Positions 1 to 11,884 are shown, counted from the stretch's first letter. The stretch: DNA of 64,000 nt from Stictocephala bisonia (GCA_035578905.1 JAQJVL010000327.1:567001-631000), one strand, 5' to 3'. A program made the numbers and translations. Notes: generated from the letters alone by a model not told the origin.

Positions 1-889
1 TAGTCTTTTAGTATATGTAACAATATCCCGAATTCTTAAGAGGTAATCTGTACTTGTAATTTAAGGGGTAATCTGTATATCAGTTTTGGGCGTGACGGAT
101 TATTAAATAACCAAATCATATGTTAACATTGTAACCACATTGGACAAAGAAGCCGGTGTGTAAGGAGGCTAGGACTCGACTTACTTGCAGAAGGAATAGT
201 GGAAGACAAAACAATGTGTTGGTGTGACCAATGGGGTGAATTTATTTCATCACACCTCCTGACGTCATATCGAGCAGTACAAAGTAACTATTTTATCCCA
301 AAGTGGTTCAGCTAATCAGTTTTATTACAAGTAATAGTTTGTTTATAGACAAATCATCTAATAAATGTATCTCAAAGTTATCATGGACTTGCTCAAAGCT
401 ATGAAAAATCAACATGAAGTTTGAATCGTCATTTATCTATTACGTATTCCCTTTACATCGACAAGCACTTCTACAATGTTGTGTTACTGTTTAGTGATAT
501 TGATAGAGTTAATTTATAACTTGTTAATGAGTGATAATGGAAGCTGGATCACTTTATCAATTACGTTGATTGATTTACAGTTTACCTGTTAAGTTAATTA
601 CGCTTTTTAATTTCCTCTAATGGACGAGTTGTTGCAATCAATCATTGCACGTACTAAACCACAATCAATTTTGAAACTGAAAATAATACAAAAATACATT
701 AATTTATATTATTTGTCAATAACCATACTTTAACTTTACGAAAACTTGGTACTACTAAGAAGTTGTATTCCACAAACATTTTAAATTCATTTTAACGATA
801 ATGAGGCATGATTAAAAGGTCAATGCTTCATTACCTTTAAATATTATTGTTATATACGTACCAGATCATATGGTTAAAATCAGGCATGT
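1..889. other. AT-rich DNA, nothing recognised
   Basis: I see no coding frame, RNA gene or repeat in this stretch. It is ordinary low-complexity AT-rich sequence with stops in all frames. Confidence 0.6.
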
Positions 890-1000
890 GTACTAATCTA
901 ATCCACCCAATTAGGTACCGACCGTCAGCTCACTTAGGGATTCAAACTTTGGACCTTGAACACTGAAAGTCGATGTCTCAGCCACTGAGCTGGCACTTCA
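890..1000 (-). repeat. tRNA-derived SINE-like head
   Basis: Read on the minus strand, this carries an A-box-like block near 978-994 (CCAGCTCAGTGGCTGAG) and a B-box-like block near 937-947 (GTTTGAATCCC). The boxes are about 40 bp apart, as expected for an internal RNA polymerase III promoter. It is not a functional tRNA, since I could not fold a full cloverleaf. The B-box side resembles the copy at 2513-2580, so the two are probably one SINE family. SINE origin is inferred from the box pair only. Confidence 0.45.
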
Positions 1001-2299
1001 GCATAATCAAAGTCAATTTGAACGTAGTTTTGAGTTCTATTTTTAACAAATAGAAATGTATTACATCATATAGTGGTCATCTAAATATGCATATTAGTTA
1101 AAGTTCATCAAATTTAATGAGTCAACTTGTACACGATAAAACGGTAAAATATATCAAAACGGAATGTAAAAACGTGGTTTGTTAATTTTTTAAACGAACT
1201 TGGAATGGGTAAGTAATATCCCAAATATCATCCCAATCGATTGAGTTTGGAAAAGATTTTTTATATCTGAGTAAGAATGGTTTTATGATATAGAATTTTA
1301 GGGTATTTTACCTTATATAATTTCTGAAACATTACCAATTGGAAAGATACACATTTTATATAACATACAAAGAAAATGTACTATGTAATAAATTTATTCA
1401 AATATAATTGAATGTGTTATTTGGTGCCAAGGTAAAATTAAGGTTACAATTCTCTTACGAGTTCCAGTATCAAATCTTATTTATGTACAATATAGTTATT
1501 TTACTTTAACTATAAAGTTCTTTCACTAGCTTACCTTTTTAAAGTACTAATTGTCTATTACTAAGCTATATTCAATTGCCTCTACAAACGGAACATTAAT
1601 TATTTAAAGTGATACAAACTACCCTTTTGATAAACCACTCGTCTCAAACGAGGTCTGTGTCAAACTCCAGAGCACTCTAGTGGCTATCTCCGTAATTAAC
1701 TCTAAGGTCGTTACGGCAAAGCGCCACTCCTGAAGGGCTCTAGCACCATACACCCTTATCTTCGAGTTACTGTCAATGACACACCAGCCGTTATCTGCTT
1801 TACTTTACTTTTACTGAGTAGATAAAATAAATTGGACAATAATAACGTGTATGTTTTACTTGTTATTTTTTTATCCCAAACTCCACACATATTGTTGTAA
1901 AATAACTCTAGCATAAAAACAATTTAAAAATTATATCTACTTAATAAAATACTAACAAATAATTTGTTCTATGTGTAAAAGTTTAAGTAAATTTATAAAA
2001 TAGGAGATAAATAGTGGTTTAAGAGAAGAAATATGTCTTTTTTCAGTTAAAGTGAACATAAAATAAATCGTCCAATATATGGTTTTTTGTTATAATTTAT
2101 TTAGAGTTTTTAATAATAAAAATATCAGAACTAAATGCTTATAACTGTTTTATACTTATTTCTAAACCCGTTAATACTTTTTTTATGTAAAATGTAACTA
2201 GCTAGAGAGATATGTCGATGGAGATAATACCTAAAAATGGTTAACGTTTTTATTCATATTTAGCTAGTCCCAATTAATATGCGTATCGTATGATTATAA
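1001..2299. other. AT-rich DNA with one hairpin
   Basis: No gene is supported here. The only structure is the nested hairpin at 1669-1741, listed separately, which sits in a somewhat GC-richer island (about 1625-1800). Confidence 0.55.
1669..1741. other. nested three-stem inverted repeat
   Basis: Three complementary blocks nest in register: AGAGC (1669) with GCTCT (1737), AGTGGC (1679) with GCCACT (1723), and CCGTAA (1690) with TTACGG (1711). The spacers are short, so one long interrupted hairpin can form. The block is GC-richer than its surroundings. It could be a structured RNA or the core of a small inverted-repeat element. I see no promoter boxes. Confidence 0.4.
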
Positions 2300-2440
2300 A
2301 TGGGATTTATTCCTTGAATGTTTTGGTGTACCTCAGGGTTTCAATCATAGACTATTTCTTTGATTCTTGGGCAATTTTTAATATTTTCATTAATGATTTG
2401 TCAGCATAGAAAAAAATTAAGTTTACTATGTAAACGAACG
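2300..2440 (+). pseudogene. reverse transcriptase relic of a non-LTR element
   Basis: The plus strand at 2325-2339 reads Gly-Val-Pro-Gln-Gly, the start of the conserved GVPQGSVLGP block of non-LTR retrotransposon RTs. About 45 bp on (2382-2403) it reads Ile-Phe-Ile-Asn-Asp-Leu-Ser, matching the FINDL block that follows it in the same proteins. Stops and frame changes separate the two, and the expected YADD block is degraded to Leu-Leu-Cys-Lys. The order and spacing fit an RT palm fragment. The same two motifs are intact in the LINE at 44589-46022. This is a dead fragment of unknown clade. Confidence 0.45.
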
Positions 2441-2509
2441 TTCTTATATTGTAGAAACAAAGTTTGAGTGGAGATTATTTAAACAATTAAGTAACGGCTA
2501 TGATCTTAG

Positions 2510-2585
2510 ATGGGGACTCAAACCTTGGAACGTGCCCTGTAACTAGGGAGTTAACGTCTACGCCTCAGTTTAACTTAGCCATCAA
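2510..2585 (-). repeat. tRNA-derived SINE-like head, diverged
   Basis: On the minus strand a B-box-like GGTTTGAGTCCCC lies at 2513-2525. A weak A-box-like GGCTAAGTTAAACTGAG lies at 2564-2580. The B-box flank resembles the copy at 890-1000 (GGGAYTCAAACYTTGGA on the plus strand). It is degraded and not a tRNA gene. Confidence 0.35.
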
Positions 2586-4187
2586 ATATCTTAAGTTATC
2601 AGAATCTGACATGGTGTCAAGTGGGATGGTCAAGTTTCACCAACAAGAAATTTACACATAGAAGATTTGGTGTGTTTTGTCTAATAAATGTTCTACAAAC
2701 ATGAATTTTTTTTGAAAATATCACTTAACCTATCATCTAAAAAGATATTTTTACTATTTAATTTAAAATTCTAGACTGTCATACGATAAGTTTAGAGGGG
2801 GATTGAGAGACGTTGTTGTAGCTTGTAAAATACAAATTACTTATCGTTTATTCCACAGTTCTTTCAAATATGCTCAAATAATATAAATTAACTATCGTAT
2901 GTCCGGTATATGTGTATTTAGTATGTATTTTATATTCAATTCAGTGATATTATTATGATTTAGTGATATTATTTGATGTTAGTGAATTTTTTTCTCTCCC
3001 ATAGTCAGCTACTAAAAAACAATATTTTAAAAGTGTTGTCAGATAAGTTCAAATTCAATTAGTTATGTTTGCTATTTGCCTTGCTGAAAATTCTTTTACA
3101 TAAAACAGTTTCCTGAATTTTTACAGTATTGTGGTCAATTGTGCAGCGTAAAAGAGATTTTGTTTATAATTGTTGGTATTATATATTTTTGTATATTTTT
3201 ATCTATACTAACTAATGTACCTTTCAATTTAATTATTCCCATCTTCTAATCTTGACAAGTTTTTATATATGCAAATAAGCTTAAAGCATTCATTTTGAAC
3301 GCAAAATCTAGTGACTTGTTATAAATAATTTCTTGTTTTATGTTTTTTACATAAATTTGAAAAATAAATATTCCATTTTTTTCACAATACATCCTCTTTT
3401 CTTTTACTATCCGATAGTACATTGCCATTTTATATTGATTTACGTTTTGCTTATTTAGTGTGATTGACCACATATAAATTCCCTTTAAAAATGTTTTGAC
3501 AAGATACTTATGAACTTTATTTCCTTGAAAATACTTGCCTAAACGTCTAGTGTATTTGGCTATTAGATTATTTGTAATGTTGCAGATATTTTCTTCAACA
3601 TATAGGCTACTGTAAAATATATATGTGGATTTTTATTATTGTAATGTTTAATTGGAACACATTAAATGAAATATGTCGTATTCAAGTAAAATATTTACAC
3701 AGTGAATGGAAATTTTATATCAGAATGTAAAGTCTAAAATAATGTCTAGGGACCATAAACTGTTCCCTATACCCTCAGCACATAATTAGTTTGTCAACAC
3801 TTTATCCAACATTCCGTTTAACGTTAATTACTGTAATGCATGCTTCAATGGATACAGCTTTACTTGTTGTCGATTGTTATATTATAAATATATTAAACAA
3901 CTTTAAGGTAAGCCTTTTGAGGGATACAACACTAATAACTGTCAAAACCTTATTAACTGCCAGGTGTTAGCCACTAAATTATATATTTGGTTAGCTTTAC
4001 ACTAAATATGTTTTTTGCTATAACCATTTTATTTTATACCTAGTAAAATATACAAGTTATTGAAAATCATTAAATTGTTTCTATTTGAACTTATGTAAAC
4101 GATATTAATTATTTCAATGAATGGTACAGTTAAAATACGGAACTATTTCTACCTCATGTTGTCAAAATTGTATTTATGCTGAAACAG
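2586..4187. other. AT-rich DNA, nothing recognised
   Basis: The one short open frame (3246-3473, minus) has no recognisable motif and a composition like random AT-rich sequence. I treat this stretch as non-coding. Confidence 0.55.
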
Positions 4188-6583
4188 CTGACACAAGACA
4201 CGTTCGTATGAGCATAGTAACCTTGTGTTTAGTACCACTTTACAGACGTCAAGCTAATTACTAACATACATGAGACCCGTCTTTAGTTGTAGGAGGAGCT
4301 TGGTCATATATCACCATATAATAAAAGATGTAAAGTCGTTAATAGTTGACACAAGACACGTTCGTATAAGCATAGTAATCTTGTGTTTATCAACACTTGA
4401 CAGACGTTGTACATTAGTTACCAGCATACATCAGAAACGTCTTTAGTTGTAGGAGGAGCTTGGTCATATATCACCACATAATAAAAGATGTAAAGTCGTT
4501 AATAGTTGACACAAGACACGTTCGTATAAGCATAGTAATCTTGTGTTTATCAACACTTGACAGACGTTGTACATTAGTTACCAGCATACATCAGAAACGT
4601 CTTTAGTTGTAGGAGGAGCTTGGTCATATATCACCACATAATAAAAGATATAAAGTCGTTATTAGTTGACACAAGACACGTTCGTATAAGCATAGTAATC
4701 TTGTGTTTATCAACACTTGACAGACGTTGTACATTAGTTACTAGCATACATCAGACACGTCTTTAGTTGTAGGAGGAGCTTGGTCATATATCACCACATA
4801 ATAAAAGATGTAAAGTCGTTAATAGTTGACACAAGACACGTTCGTATAAGCATAGTAATCTTGTGTTTATCAACACTTGACAGACGTTGTACATTAGTTA
4901 CCAGCATACATCAGAAACGTCTTTAGTTGTAGGAGGAGCTTGGTCATATATCACACATAATAAATGATGTAAAGTAGTTAATAGTTGACACAAGACACGT
5001 TCGTATAAGCATAGTAATCTTGTGTTTATCAACACTTGACAGACGTTGTACATTAGTTACTAGCATACATCAGACACGTCTTTACTTGTAGGAGGAGCTT
5101 AGTCATATATCACCACATGATAAATGATGTAAAGTCGTTAATACTTGACACAAGACACGTTCGTATAAGCATAGTAATCTTGTGTTTATCAACACTTGAC
5201 AGACGTTGTACATTAGTTACTAGCATACATCAGACACGTCTTTAGTTGTAGGAGGAGCTTGGTCATATATCACCACATAATAAAAAACGTAAAGTCGTTA
5301 ATAGTTGACACAAGACACGTTCGTATAAGCATAGTAATCTTGTGTTTATCACCACTTGACAGACGTTGTACATTAGTTACCAGCATACATCAGACACGTC
5401 TTTAGTTGTAGGAGGAGCTTAGTCATATATCACCACATGATAAATGATGTAAAGTCGTTAATAGTTGACACAAGACACGTTCGTATAAGCATAGTAATCT
5501 TGTGTTTATCAACACTTGACAGACGTTGTACATTAGTTACCAGCATACATCAGACACTTCTTTAGTTGTAGGAGGAGCTTAGTCATATATCACCACATGA
5601 TAAATGATGTAAAGTCGTTAATAGTTGACACAAGACACGTTCGTATAAGCATAGTAATCTTGTGTTTATCAACACTTGACAGACGTTGTACATTAGTTAC
5701 CAGCATACATCAGACACGTCTTTAGTTGTAGGAGGAGCTTAGTCATATATCACCACATGATAAATGATGTAAAGTCGTTAATAGTTGACACAAGACACGT
5801 TCGTATAAGCATAGTAATCTTGTGTTTATCAACACTTGACAGACGTTGTACATTAGTTACCAGCATACATCAGACACGTCTTTAGTTGTAGGAGGAGCTT
5901 AGTCATATATCACCACATGATAAATGATGTAAAGTCGTTAATAGTTGACACAAGACACGTTCGTATAAGCATAGTAATCTTGTGTTTATCAACACTTGAC
6001 AGACGTTGTACATTAGTTACCAGCATACATCAGACACTTCTTTAGTTGTAGGAGGAGCTTAGTCATATATCACCACATGATAAATGATGTAAAGTCGTTA
6101 ATAGTTGACACAAGACACGTTCGTATAAGCATAGTAATCTTGTGTTTATCAACACTTGACAGACGTTGTACATTAGTTACCAGCATACATCAGACACGTC
6201 TTTAGTTGTAGGAGGAGCTTGGTCATATATCACCACATGATAAATGATGTAAAGTCGTTAATAGTTGACACAAGACACGTTCGTATAAGCATAGTAATCT
6301 TGTGTTTATCAACACTTGACAGACGTTGTACATTAGTTACCAGCATACATCAGACACTTCTTTAGTTGTAGGAGGAGCTTGGTCATATATCACCACATGA
6401 TAAATGATGTAAAGTCGTTAATAGTTGACACAAGACACGTTCGTATAAGCATAGTAATCTTGTGTTTATCAACACTTGACAGACGTTGTACATTAGTTAC
6501 TAGCATACATCAGACACGTCTTTAGTTGTAGGAGGAGCTTGGTCATATATCACCACATGATAAATGACGTAAAGTTGTTAACA
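4188..6583. repeat. 160-bp satellite, about 15 copies
   Basis: Head-to-tail monomers start at about 4188, 4345, 4505, 4665, 4825, 4984, 5144, 5304 and then every 160 bp to 6424. The first copy is clearly diverged. The inner copies differ by only a few substitutions (for example ataataaaag versus atgataaatg near the monomer end). Variants alternate between neighbours, which suggests higher-order or patchwork amplification. Each monomer contains a short inverted repeat, ACACAAGA with TCTTGTGT, 22-23 bp apart. A second, AGACGT with ACGTCT, spans about 35 bp. No frame stays open across monomers. 160 bp is near nucleosomal length. The array is bounded by a degraded edge at 6584-6860. Confidence 0.95.
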
Positions 6584-6860
6584 GCTGACATCAGATATAC
6601 CATTAAAAGAAGAGCAACCAGATGAGATAATTTTACTTCAGACATTTCCTTAAAAGAAAGGACAGCTGGTGAAGTATTACCACTTTACGGACACCGTATA
6701 GTTGTTAACGTCTAACTCGAGACACGTCTATAAAAGAAGGAAAACCTGGTGAGATATTTATATTTTCACTTTACTTATACTATTTTCACTGATAACACGT
6801 ACAGTTGTTATCATCTGACTTCATGCATGTCCTTACAAGTAGATATTTTGGTGATTTATT
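6584..6860. repeat. degenerate edge of the 160-bp satellite
   Basis: Loose copies of the monomer phrases recur (gttgttaac, tctgactt, cgtctataaaagaagg, ctggtgagatatt) but the 160-bp register is lost. This looks like old, unhomogenised satellite at the array margin. From 6861 to 7191 I see nothing further. Confidence 0.5.
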
Positions 6861-7191
6861 AACGCTTACCTAGTGCCAGACAGTCGGGTAGCTTTGGAAA
6901 ATAAGCTAGTCGATTTTTTATGAGTTTAAATACAATCTCCTTTTTTATGCAAGATATTACTTGAAGGCATTCTTAATTTACTACCCGAAGAAGTAGAACT
7001 CCCCTTAGTTAATTAATGAAGAACAATTATTAAACAGGGCACTTAATGATTTAATTATTTACGTTTCATACTAGTAGATTTCAGCAAAATTAAAGTGACC
7101 ATAAGTGGAAATTTCTTAAATGGGAAAACCCATGTAAGCTTTCATACCACATTTGCTGGAATAAGCTAAGAACTAAACACTCAAATTTGAT

Positions 7192-7586
7192 ATGACCTAC
7201 CCGCGCACCCATACATGTACATTGGTATTGACCCACCCGCCCACCCTTACACGTTCATTGGTATTGACCCACCCACCCGCCCATACACGTACAGTAGTAT
7301 TGACCCACCCATACACGTACAGTGGTATTGACCCACCCACACACCCATACACGTACAGTGGTATTGACCTATCCGCCCGCCTATACATGTACAATGGTAT
7401 TGACCCACCCACCCATCCATACACGTACAGTGGTATTGACCAACCCGCCCACCCTTACATGTACAATGGTATTGACCCACCCGCCCACCCATACACGTAC
7501 AATAATATTGACCTACCCGCCCACCCATACGTGTACATTGGTATTGACCCACCCGACCACCCATACGTGTACATTGGTATTGTATG
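7192..7586 (+). repeat. CACCCATACACGTAC minisatellite, forward arm
   Basis: GC-rich units of about 30-36 bp, with core CACCCATACACGTACAGTGG then TATTGACCCAC, are repeated about 12 times. Runs of ccca/cccg of varying length separate the cores. The open frames here come from the repeat and occur on both strands, so I do not call a protein. This arm meets an inverted arm at 7594; 12 complementary bases (7575-7586 with 7594-7605) flank a 7-nt loop. Confidence 0.92.
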
Positions 7587-7593
7587 CAATAAC

Positions 7594-7815
7594 CATACAA
7601 TACCACATTATCACTGTACGTGTATGGGTGGGTGGGTGAGTACTATCACTGTACGTGTATGGGTGGGCGGGTGGGTACTATCACTGTACGTGTATGGGTG
7701 GGTGGGTGAGTACTATCACTGTACGTGTATGGGTGGTCGGGTGGGTACTATCACTGTACGTGTATGGGTGGGCGGGTGAGTACTATCACTGTACGTGTAT
7801 GGGTGGGTTTGTTAT
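7594..7815 (-). repeat. CACCCATACACGTAC minisatellite, inverted arm
   Basis: The same core is present in reverse complement, with period 35 (TATCACTGTACG at 7610, 7644, 7679, 7714, 7749 and 7784). This arm carries its own variant (TATCACTG, where the forward arm has the complement of CAGTGGTA). The arms have therefore amplified separately since the inversion. Together the arms make a large imperfect palindrome of about 620 bp. Confidence 0.92.
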
Positions 7816-7830
7816 TATTACGTTTCTGAC

Positions 7831-8057
7831 TTTTATTTTAGGGTACTAGAATCAAAAGAGGGTATCTACAATTGGTCAAATATCAGGTTATTATTGTTTC
7901 TGATTTAGTTATTGATGCTCTATTTGGCTACAACACTAGAAAATTTCAAAAATATAAATCCCATAGATTTTAAAGGTTGAAATTTACTGTTATTATCAAA
8001 GGAAGGTATATCCACCACCAGTTACATTAAAAACAAAGTATATCCAAATCAACCAAT
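7831..8057 (+). repeat. 227-bp direct repeat, copy 1
   Basis: This matches 8728-8954 almost base for base at an offset of exactly 897 bp; the few differences are substitutions plus small balanced changes. It begins TTTTATTTTAGGGTACTAG and ends CAAATCAACCAAT. No coding frame is seen. It abuts the inverted minisatellite on its left. The pair could be the ends of a short terminal-repeat element (TRIM-like) with a 670-bp interior, or two insertions of one family. Confidence 0.85.
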
Positions 8058-8727
8058 TATGTTTTGTTTTTTACCTTATAAATAAACGCAAGGTTAATTG
8101 ATAAACTAATTTAGAAAGAGAAAGTATAAACACGTTTGTTTACCCAATTTCATAAGTTGTGTTTTCTGACCCTTTCCATTTTAATTAAAAACGTAAATGA
8201 TAAATATTCGAAAGAGAATATTGCAAGTTGTTTTATTGAGGCCAACTGTTTTCGTTTCATCTCATTGAATGAATATAGTCCGTGATGAATTGCCCCCGGC
8301 AAAAAAATTTTACCATCCACAGTCCTGAATAGTTTTAGACTGAATCTCGTTTCCAGATTATAGGTTAAGCAATATAGAAGATTTTAAAAACTGTTTTGAA
8401 TAAATTTTTGAAATTAATTCAAGTTATGTTTTTCTTAGAACCACGTTACGTTCTATTGTTATATATTCCTAATCACTCTCTACTTACATTTTTAAACACG
8501 TTTAAAAATAACACACTCATTGTGTTTCTGTTTTGATAAACGTACAATAAATATATATTTCTGTAAATTTTGTTACATAACTATATCTCTGATTTATAAA
8601 TAATAAATTGTATTACAATTATGTATCCTTATAAAAACCCTACCTATATCCATAGAATTATTTACTTTCCGTTTGATCAATTTATCAAATTGTGATTTTA
8701 ATTGATTGCAAAGCTTAAAAATCTGTC
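8058..8727. other. spacer between the two 227-bp repeats
   Basis: AT-rich, with no coding frame, primer-binding site or polypurine tract that I can support. If the flanking repeats are LTRs, this would be the interior of a non-autonomous element. Confidence 0.4.
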
Positions 8728-8954
8728 TTTTATTTTAGGGTACTAGAATCAAAAGAGGGTATCTACAATTGGTCAAATATCAGGTTATTATTGTTTCTGA
8801 TTAAATGAAAGATGCTCTATTTGGCTACAACACTAGAAAATTTAAAAAATATAAATCCCATAGCTTTTAAAGGTTGAAATTTACTGTTATTATAAAAGGA
8901 AGGTATATCCACCACCAGTTACATTAAAAACAAAGTATATCCAAATCAACCAAT
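8728..8954 (+). repeat. 227-bp direct repeat, copy 2
   Basis: Second copy of the block at 7831-8057, in the same orientation and of the same length. The flanking sequence after it (CACAAGCATTGCTTAGG) differs from that after copy 1, so the boundary at 8954 is real. Confidence 0.85.
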
Positions 8955-9230
8955 CACAAGCATTGCTTAGGTCACGTGGTTTGTAGTGCTATCTGGCATC
9001 AGTTATTGTTTGATTAATTTAACTTTAATTTGCTGTGAAGCGCAATATAATAATAAAAATAAAAAAACATTAAAAATAATCTTTTTTAATTGCCAAATAA
9101 GGCAGTGCTTTTTATAGTTTTGTAGTAAAAATTAAAGAACAAAATTATCATTTGAATGATCCCACGAATGTTTCAATATACTTGTGTTTCATGAGTAAAA
9201 AAAGCTATATCATTGATTTACTAACGAATG

Positions 9231-9460
9231 AAGGTATTTGGAATCAAAAAAGGGTATCTCTAGTTTTTTACATATTTTTTCCTAAAAACTAACCTAAAAA
9301 TGTATGATTTTCATTTCAATAAAGCTGTATGTATTTTTGTATCTTAATTTAGAATAAAGGTCTAACTCCATAACACTTATGGTAATTGCACTATAGTTTT
9401 TTGGCTCTTTTGTAAAATTTGCCAGACCGAAGATACTCTCTTTTAATTCTAGTATCCTCA
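9231..9460. mobile_element. small TIR element related to the 227-bp repeats
   Basis: The left end (9231-9259, AAGGTATTTGGAATCAAAAA...) and the right end (9431-9460, read in reverse complement GAGGATACTAGAATTAAAAG...) match at about 21 of 29 positions. They form terminal inverted repeats around a 170-bp core. The same end sequence (GGTACTAGAATCAAAAGAG) opens both 227-bp repeats at 7841 and 8738. It is probably a MITE of that family. No transposase frame is seen. Confidence 0.5.
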
Positions 9461-10257
9461 TTTAAGATCTAAAATAATTGTTGTAGTTAACAAAGCCCAA
9501 TGTAAACGAAGTTTAGTTTATTCATAATTCATCTATTTTTGAGAGATAATTTTCTGAAAAAATTTACAAAATGAATAGCTTATATACGTGTTGATTTTAA
9601 AATTCGTGTTTTTATTGCACTGTGTAGAAGTACGCAATCTTTGAGACCTATTAAGACTTCAGATTCCAAAATGTAATATATTTGACCAATCATTAAATTG
9701 TTGTTCATTAAATATTTTATTCAACGCAATTTCCAGTAATCAATAGAATGGTTTAAAGACACGATAAAATATGTTATAAGTATAAATCTCCATAAAAAAA
9801 TTAACAAATCATAAAAATAAAAAGAAGTTTAGTTTAAATGAAATACACTTTTTTTCACATGATTAGTATTCAGCCTTGGGTACTGTTTTTTCTTGTAGAT
9901 GTCCTCATGTACTACTCAGAATACATTGAAATAAAAAAGACTATGGGAATATAATTTTAAATAAGAATATAATCAATTAGGCTACTTTTTAAACATAAAA
10001 TTTGTATTTATTTTTATTTAGATAAATTAGAAACAGACAAAAATAAAAATCTATTTCAAATAACATAGTGAAGTAAGGACATTTTATAATCTCAAAGCAG
10101 TCTAGGTTATACTCAAAATGCTTTAAGGTGTACTAAGTGCAGTTATATTATATTCAATGACCCAGTGGATTAGTATTTGTATTTATCTACAATTCCCGAC
10201 ATACAATGTATTTAATATGTTAAATATATTTAATAAAATATGTACAGTATTATTTTA
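9461..10257. other. AT-rich DNA, nothing recognised
   Basis: No coding frame or clear repeat is seen in this stretch. Confidence 0.55.
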
Positions 10258-10312
10258 TCTACCCATACACGTACGTTGGTAATAACCCACCCACACATCC
10301 ATATATGTATAT
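10258..10312 (+). repeat. CACCCATACACGTAC minisatellite fragment
   Basis: One and a half units (CTACCCATACACGTACGTTGG then TAATAACCCACCCACAC) lie in otherwise AT-rich sequence. This is a minimal, possibly seed-stage copy of the dispersed minisatellite. Confidence 0.75.
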
Positions 10313-10985
10313 TAATGAATGCTAAACAGTGTACATTTAATATACTTAAGAATTGATATACACGAAATTGTATTTATGTACATTAATTACTAAACTTGTG
10401 GCATTGAGAGGATAATTGTTTTCATATCATAATGACGAACAGTTTTTAATAAAAAAAAATACTATAATATATAACTAACTAAAATTATTATAACACCACA
10501 TATACATGGCCAAAGAGACAAAATATAAGATTACCTTTACAACGATTAAAATGCATTGGCATATTACAAACAATCAAAACAATTTTTTTGCATGTATTAA
10601 AAATAAATACAAAATAATAATACTATTAGTAAAATGTGTGTGGACTAATCAGGATAAATGTTATCTGTGTTCGACGTATGTGAGGAATGACATTTAAAGC
10701 AAAAACAGATTGTCTCAAGCGGATTGTGTTGTTGTGGAAACTAATGCAAACAAAACACAACGGAGAGTTGTCTCCGATAAGCCCTCATGTCGGATATACG
10801 TATCTTCAATGTGATAGCTTCCCTTGTTTCAATTAACGTAAAGGCTTAAGAGAAAAACATATTCCAAAACCTTTACTAGGCACAATTCTAAGACTAAATT
10901 TGACTACTCTGTGTATAATTACTAATTATAGTTTCTAAATCAAATAGAGGGTCCATAAATTATATTTTATAATATTAAATAAATG
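10313..10985. other. AT-rich DNA, nothing recognised
   Basis: A 63-codon plus-strand frame (10506-10697) lacks any recognisable motif and is poly-Lys/Asn rich, as expected by chance in AT-rich DNA. I do not call it. Confidence 0.5.
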
Positions 10986-11095
10986 GCCCTCTTGACCACC
11001 CTTGTAGGTACAATATAAATGTCCCTACCACCCGCCCATATACATAATATGGTGGTAATGTTCCTTCTACCTATCAATATGTGGAGCCATTATCC
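10986..11095 (+). repeat. CACCCATACACGTAC minisatellite, degraded units
   Basis: About three diverged units (GACCACCCTTGTAGGTACAA, CACCCGCCCATATACATAAT with GGTGGTAATG, and CTACCTATCAATATGTGG) show the CACCC / GTAC / GGTGGTA phrase order of the family. Confidence 0.6.
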
Positions 11096-11124
11096 TAATA
11101 CAACAGCTTATTATAGTCTCCTAT

Positions 11125-11600
11125 ATTGAATGAAGTGGAATTGAAGTGATGATAGTTGCTGAAGTGAGGTACCAGATGAGAGGTATCAGAATAGCTGTAC
11201 AGCACTTACGGCATACTAGCTGTTGTATGTATGTGCAAGCATTGCACATGATACATTACACATGTGCTGAACCTGTTATTATACAATACCATAGTATGAT
11301 TGAAGTGGGCTTGAAGTGATTGTAGTAGTTGAAGTGGGGTGCAAGATGAGTGGTATCAATATAGCTTGTACAGCCCTTACGGCATACCAGCTGTTGTATC
11401 GATTGTGCAAACATGCCACTCGATACACTTCAAATATTTTGAACCTGTAATGATAAAACTTCGTATTAATGAAGTGGAATTTAAGTGATGATAGTAGGTG
11501 TTTTGAAGTAGGGTACAATAAGAGAGGTATCAATATAGCTTTTATGGCACTTACATTATACAAGTACCTGCATCGATTGTTGAAACATGCCAAGCACGTA
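11125..11600. repeat. diverged tandem triplication, about 170-bp units
   Basis: Three head-to-tail copies begin near 11125, 11297 and 11466, each with a phrase like TTGAATGAAGTGGAATTGAA. Later in each unit come GAGGTATCA, ATAGCTTGTACAGC and CTTACGGCATA. They are clearly older than the 160- and 120-bp satellites. The minus-strand frame through it (11279-11593) is interrupted in the other units and is not a gene. Confidence 0.8.
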
Positions 11601-11884
11601 GTCTGAGAAAGCTAATTGGCGTTTGAAAACCAATATCTACGAGTTATGTTAGATTGCTTGCTCGTAGCTGTAATTCTTCCATATGGATTTGGGCTATAAG
11701 ATCTAGGACGGAAATAATATTTTGCCTGAGGTTAAAGCCTATGAAATCAGTTGACTTGGTAATTTTACTTTTGGTTATTACAGTTTTTAGTTTACTGCTT
11801 TAAGATTGGGTGACTAGATTTAGTTTTATTACTTTCATTCAGACTTTTTTGCCATTTGGTATGTTTATTTTTATTTTCAAAATT
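11601..11884. other. no gene seen
   Basis: Unique sequence between two tandem arrays, with no feature I can support. Confidence 0.5.

Noticed and set aside
7192..7779. 195-codon and overlapping frames with Thr/His/Pro repeats
   Set aside because: They are translations of the 30-36-bp minisatellite, occur on both strands and in several frames, and lose register at the inverted hinge.
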